64,000 nt of DNA, taken from NCBI GenBank assembly GCA_945905925.1, contig CAMDQN010000012.1, forward strand, positions 1 to 64,000. The letters are read 5' to 3'. The notes under the pieces were generated by a model that worked only from the letters and a program-made list of their open reading frames with translations, did not search any database and had not been told where the DNA came from. Origin of the DNA: Singulisphaera sp. GP187. GTDB lineage: Bacteria > Planctomycetota > Planctomycetia > Gemmatales > Gemmataceae. How positions within the stretch are numbered: the first letter of the stretch is position 1; the number at the start of each line of letters is the position of its first letter. The position numbers and the translations under genes were made by a program. Below are positions 62,126 through 64,000 of this stretch, one piece after another.

Positions 62126-62812
62126 TACGGCCTTGCCCATCACTTGCGACATGATCCACCGGTTTGCGTCGGCCAGCATTTCAGGGTGAACGCGGTGCGA
62201 GGTCGCGTAACGGGTCACGCGAACGGCCGCCCCAGAACGCGTGAGCGCTGTCGCGGCGCGACGAGCTTCGGCCACGGGCACCACTGGGTTCGCAGTGCCG
62301 TGCCCGATCAGCACGCGCAGGTTGTTCGCCGGCACCCGACCCTTCGGCAACCGGCCGTTGAGCGCGACGACGCCCGCGACACGATCACCCATCGACAGGC
62401 CGAGCTGGTATGCGGCCACGGCCCCTTCACCGACGCCGACCAGAAACACGCGCTCGGCGTGAACACTGAAATGCGTCATCACATACGCGAGTGCCGCCTT
62501 CGTCCCGCGATCTGGGGTGCCGGCGAGCCAGCCGAACGCCGGACGGCCGTCGGCGCGCAAACCGAGATCGACGGACCCGCGGAGACACAGCACGATGTAG
62601 TTGCGCCGGCTCAGCCGGGACACGAGCCGAGCCGCGTGCTCTTCGCACTCGCCCTCGGCGTGGAACAGCACCACGAGCGGGTACGCGTATTTCGGCTGGT
62701 AGTCGGTCGGCAGGTACACGCGAACCGGTCGGCCTGGCACCCCGGGCAGAGAGACCGGGCGGAACCCTTCGGCAGGGTGGGCGACGGAGCGGGTGATTTT
62801 GGGAGCCGGCAT
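62114..62812 (-). CDS. Alpha/beta-hydrolase-fold protein lacking the nucleophile Ser
   Basis: PLVVLFHAEGE; AERVFLVGVGEGAVAAYQLGL in place of GxSxG; SHRVHPEML. Confidence 0.75.
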   Translation of the reverse strand: MPAPKITRSVAHPAEGFRPVSLPGVPGRPVRVYLPTDYQPKYAYPLVVLFHAEGECEEHAARLVSRLSRRNYIVLCLRGSVDLGLRADGRPAFGWLAGTPDRGTKAALAYVMTHFSVHAERVFLVGVGEGAVAAYQLGLSMGDRVAGVVALNGRLPKGRVPANNLRVLIGHGTANPVVPVAEARRAATALTRSGAAVRVTRYATSHRVHPEMLADANRWIMSQVMGKAVFGV

Positions 62813-63191
62813 GGTCAACCCGATGATCCGGTTAGGAACCCCGACGAACGCGAGTCCCGAGGTCTTCGATCGCGAAGCAGCCCCGGTTTTGCGGGACCGC
62901 TTCAATTCGCGACAACTCTACGTTGGGTGTGGAACACATTCAAGAAACCCTCGCAACTGAGTTGAGCCAAAATCGCAAGTTTCCCGTGTTCACCGCACGA
63001 TTACTCCGGCTGCGACGTATGCAGTGGAATAGAGAATCTGGGTCGGGTCAACAGGCGGGACAATGTGAGAAAGAAATTCCGCCCCGAATGATCCGACCAT
63101 GCGCGGCGCATTCGCGCCAGACGCATCAGTTGGCGCATCCGCGCAGCGCGTCATAAACGTGCGCTGCGTGTTGGCGAACCGGGGCGCCACG

Positions 63192-63872
63192 TCACTTCAA
63201 CAACCCCTTCTCTTCCAAATACTTCAGCACGAGCGCGACGCCCTGCTCGGTGGCCTGGGAGGTTGCGTCGAAGGTGAGTTCCGGGTTCGCGGGCGGCTCG
63301 TAGGGGTCATCGACGCCCGTGAAGCCCATGCCTTTCCCAGCCTCGACCGCGGCGCGAGCTTGTTTGTACAGCCCTTTCGGGTCGCGTGTCTGACACGTCG
63401 CGATCGGAGTGTTGACGTATACCTCGATGAACGGAATCGCCCCGGTCTTGTTCTGCTCGTGCGCCTTGCGGGCCGCGTCACGGTCCTTGCGGTACGGGCT
63501 GATGAAGCTCGTTAGCGCGAACAACCCGGCGTCCGCGAACAGCTTCGCGACCTCCCCGATGCGGCGGACGTTCTCTTCCCGGTCCGCCGCGGCGAACCCC
63601 AACCCGAACCGCTTTGACACCTCTTCGCTGTACCCGCGCGTCTCGGCCAGAATTTTCGGCCCGGCGTTCAAGCCCAGTCGCACGTTATCGCCGTCGAGCG
63701 TGTATGCCAAGTGCCCGCGCTGGATGAGCACCTGTTCGAGAGCCATCGCGATTGTGGATTTGCCCGACCCTGACAGACCCGTGAACCAAATGGTGGCCCC
63801 GGTTTGTTTCAGGAGTTTGGTCCGCTCTTCGCAGGTGACGGTGCCAGCGTGGAAGAAAATGTTCGACGACAT
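63192..63872 (-). CDS. cysC: Adenylylsulfate kinase
   Basis: GATIWFTGLSGSGKSTIAMALE; TLDGDNVRLGL; FISPYRKDRDAAR; DPKGLYKQAR. Confidence 0.95.
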   Translation of the reverse strand: MSSNIFFHAGTVTCEERTKLLKQTGATIWFTGLSGSGKSTIAMALEQVLIQRGHLAYTLDGDNVRLGLNAGPKILAETRGYSEEVSKRFGLGFAAADREENVRRIGEVAKLFADAGLFALTSFISPYRKDRDAARKAHEQNKTGAIPFIEVYVNTPIATCQTRDPKGLYKQARAAVEAGKGMGFTGVDDPYEPPANPELTFDATSQATEQGVALVLKYLEEKGLLK

Positions 63873-63875
63873 ATT

Positions 63876-63987
63876 GTTCAGGGTTCAGTTTTCAGTTGTG
63901 AGCGTTCGTCGCCCACCGCATCCGGTTCAAGTTACGGAGTCGGAAAGGTGAAGTCAGCGCGACGGTGTTGAACTGAACACTGAAAAC
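63876..63987. repeat. Heptamer TTCAGTN repeat pair in inverted orientation
   Basis: gttcagggttcagttttcagtt ... aactgaacactgaaaact; runs to near window edge. Confidence 0.7.
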
Positions 63988-64000
63988 TAGTCTTCATGGG

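Noticed and set aside
961-63987. Inverted repeats as IS/transposon terminal inverted repeats
   Set aside because: Spacers between arms are only about 4-70 nt, no transposase in the window, no clear target-site duplications by eye. Non-autonomous MITE origin cannot be excluded.

Overview
High-GC bacterial chromosome segment that reads as a Gemmata-like planctomycete. This is inferred from a TIGR02996-type repeat-companion protein, an LCCL-domain protein, an HTTM (vitamin-K carboxylase-like) protein, MJ0042-type zinc-ribbon membrane proteins and S46/S9 peptidases. I support about 50 CDS, mostly housekeeping or single-gene metabolic functions: efp, lexA, trpD, priA, cysC, an Ada-like methyltransferase, an arsC-like gene, an acyl-CoA dehydrogenase, a GT2, two adjacent GTPases, a nucleoside hydrolase homolog and several secreted hypothetical families. 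I see no rRNA, CRISPR array, IS transposase, prophage or classical defence island. The strongest unexplained signal is non-coding: about 20 long inverted repeats in many gaps, from several sequence-unrelated families. Their arms are often built from short tandem units, 7-9 nt in several families (CACAGAG, CCCACTG, GGTCATT, AAGTCGC, CAGAAGA, AACCCCTCCCC, GAAGGGGA). Arms are perfect or near-perfect within an element but differ between elements. Many elements sit at gene 3' ends, where the arm itself supplies the stop codon, and two copies lie inside reading frames. Other points of interest: an EF-P with Asn instead of Lys/Arg at the loop tip, a frameshifted TerB-like gene with a possible ACG start, a DHODH-like/multi-TM fusion, a double amidohydrolase with a degenerate second half, several apparent pseudoenzymes, a duplicated GCHG-motif protein, and two sets of tandem paralogs. 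All domain calls come from reading the translations; no database search was run.
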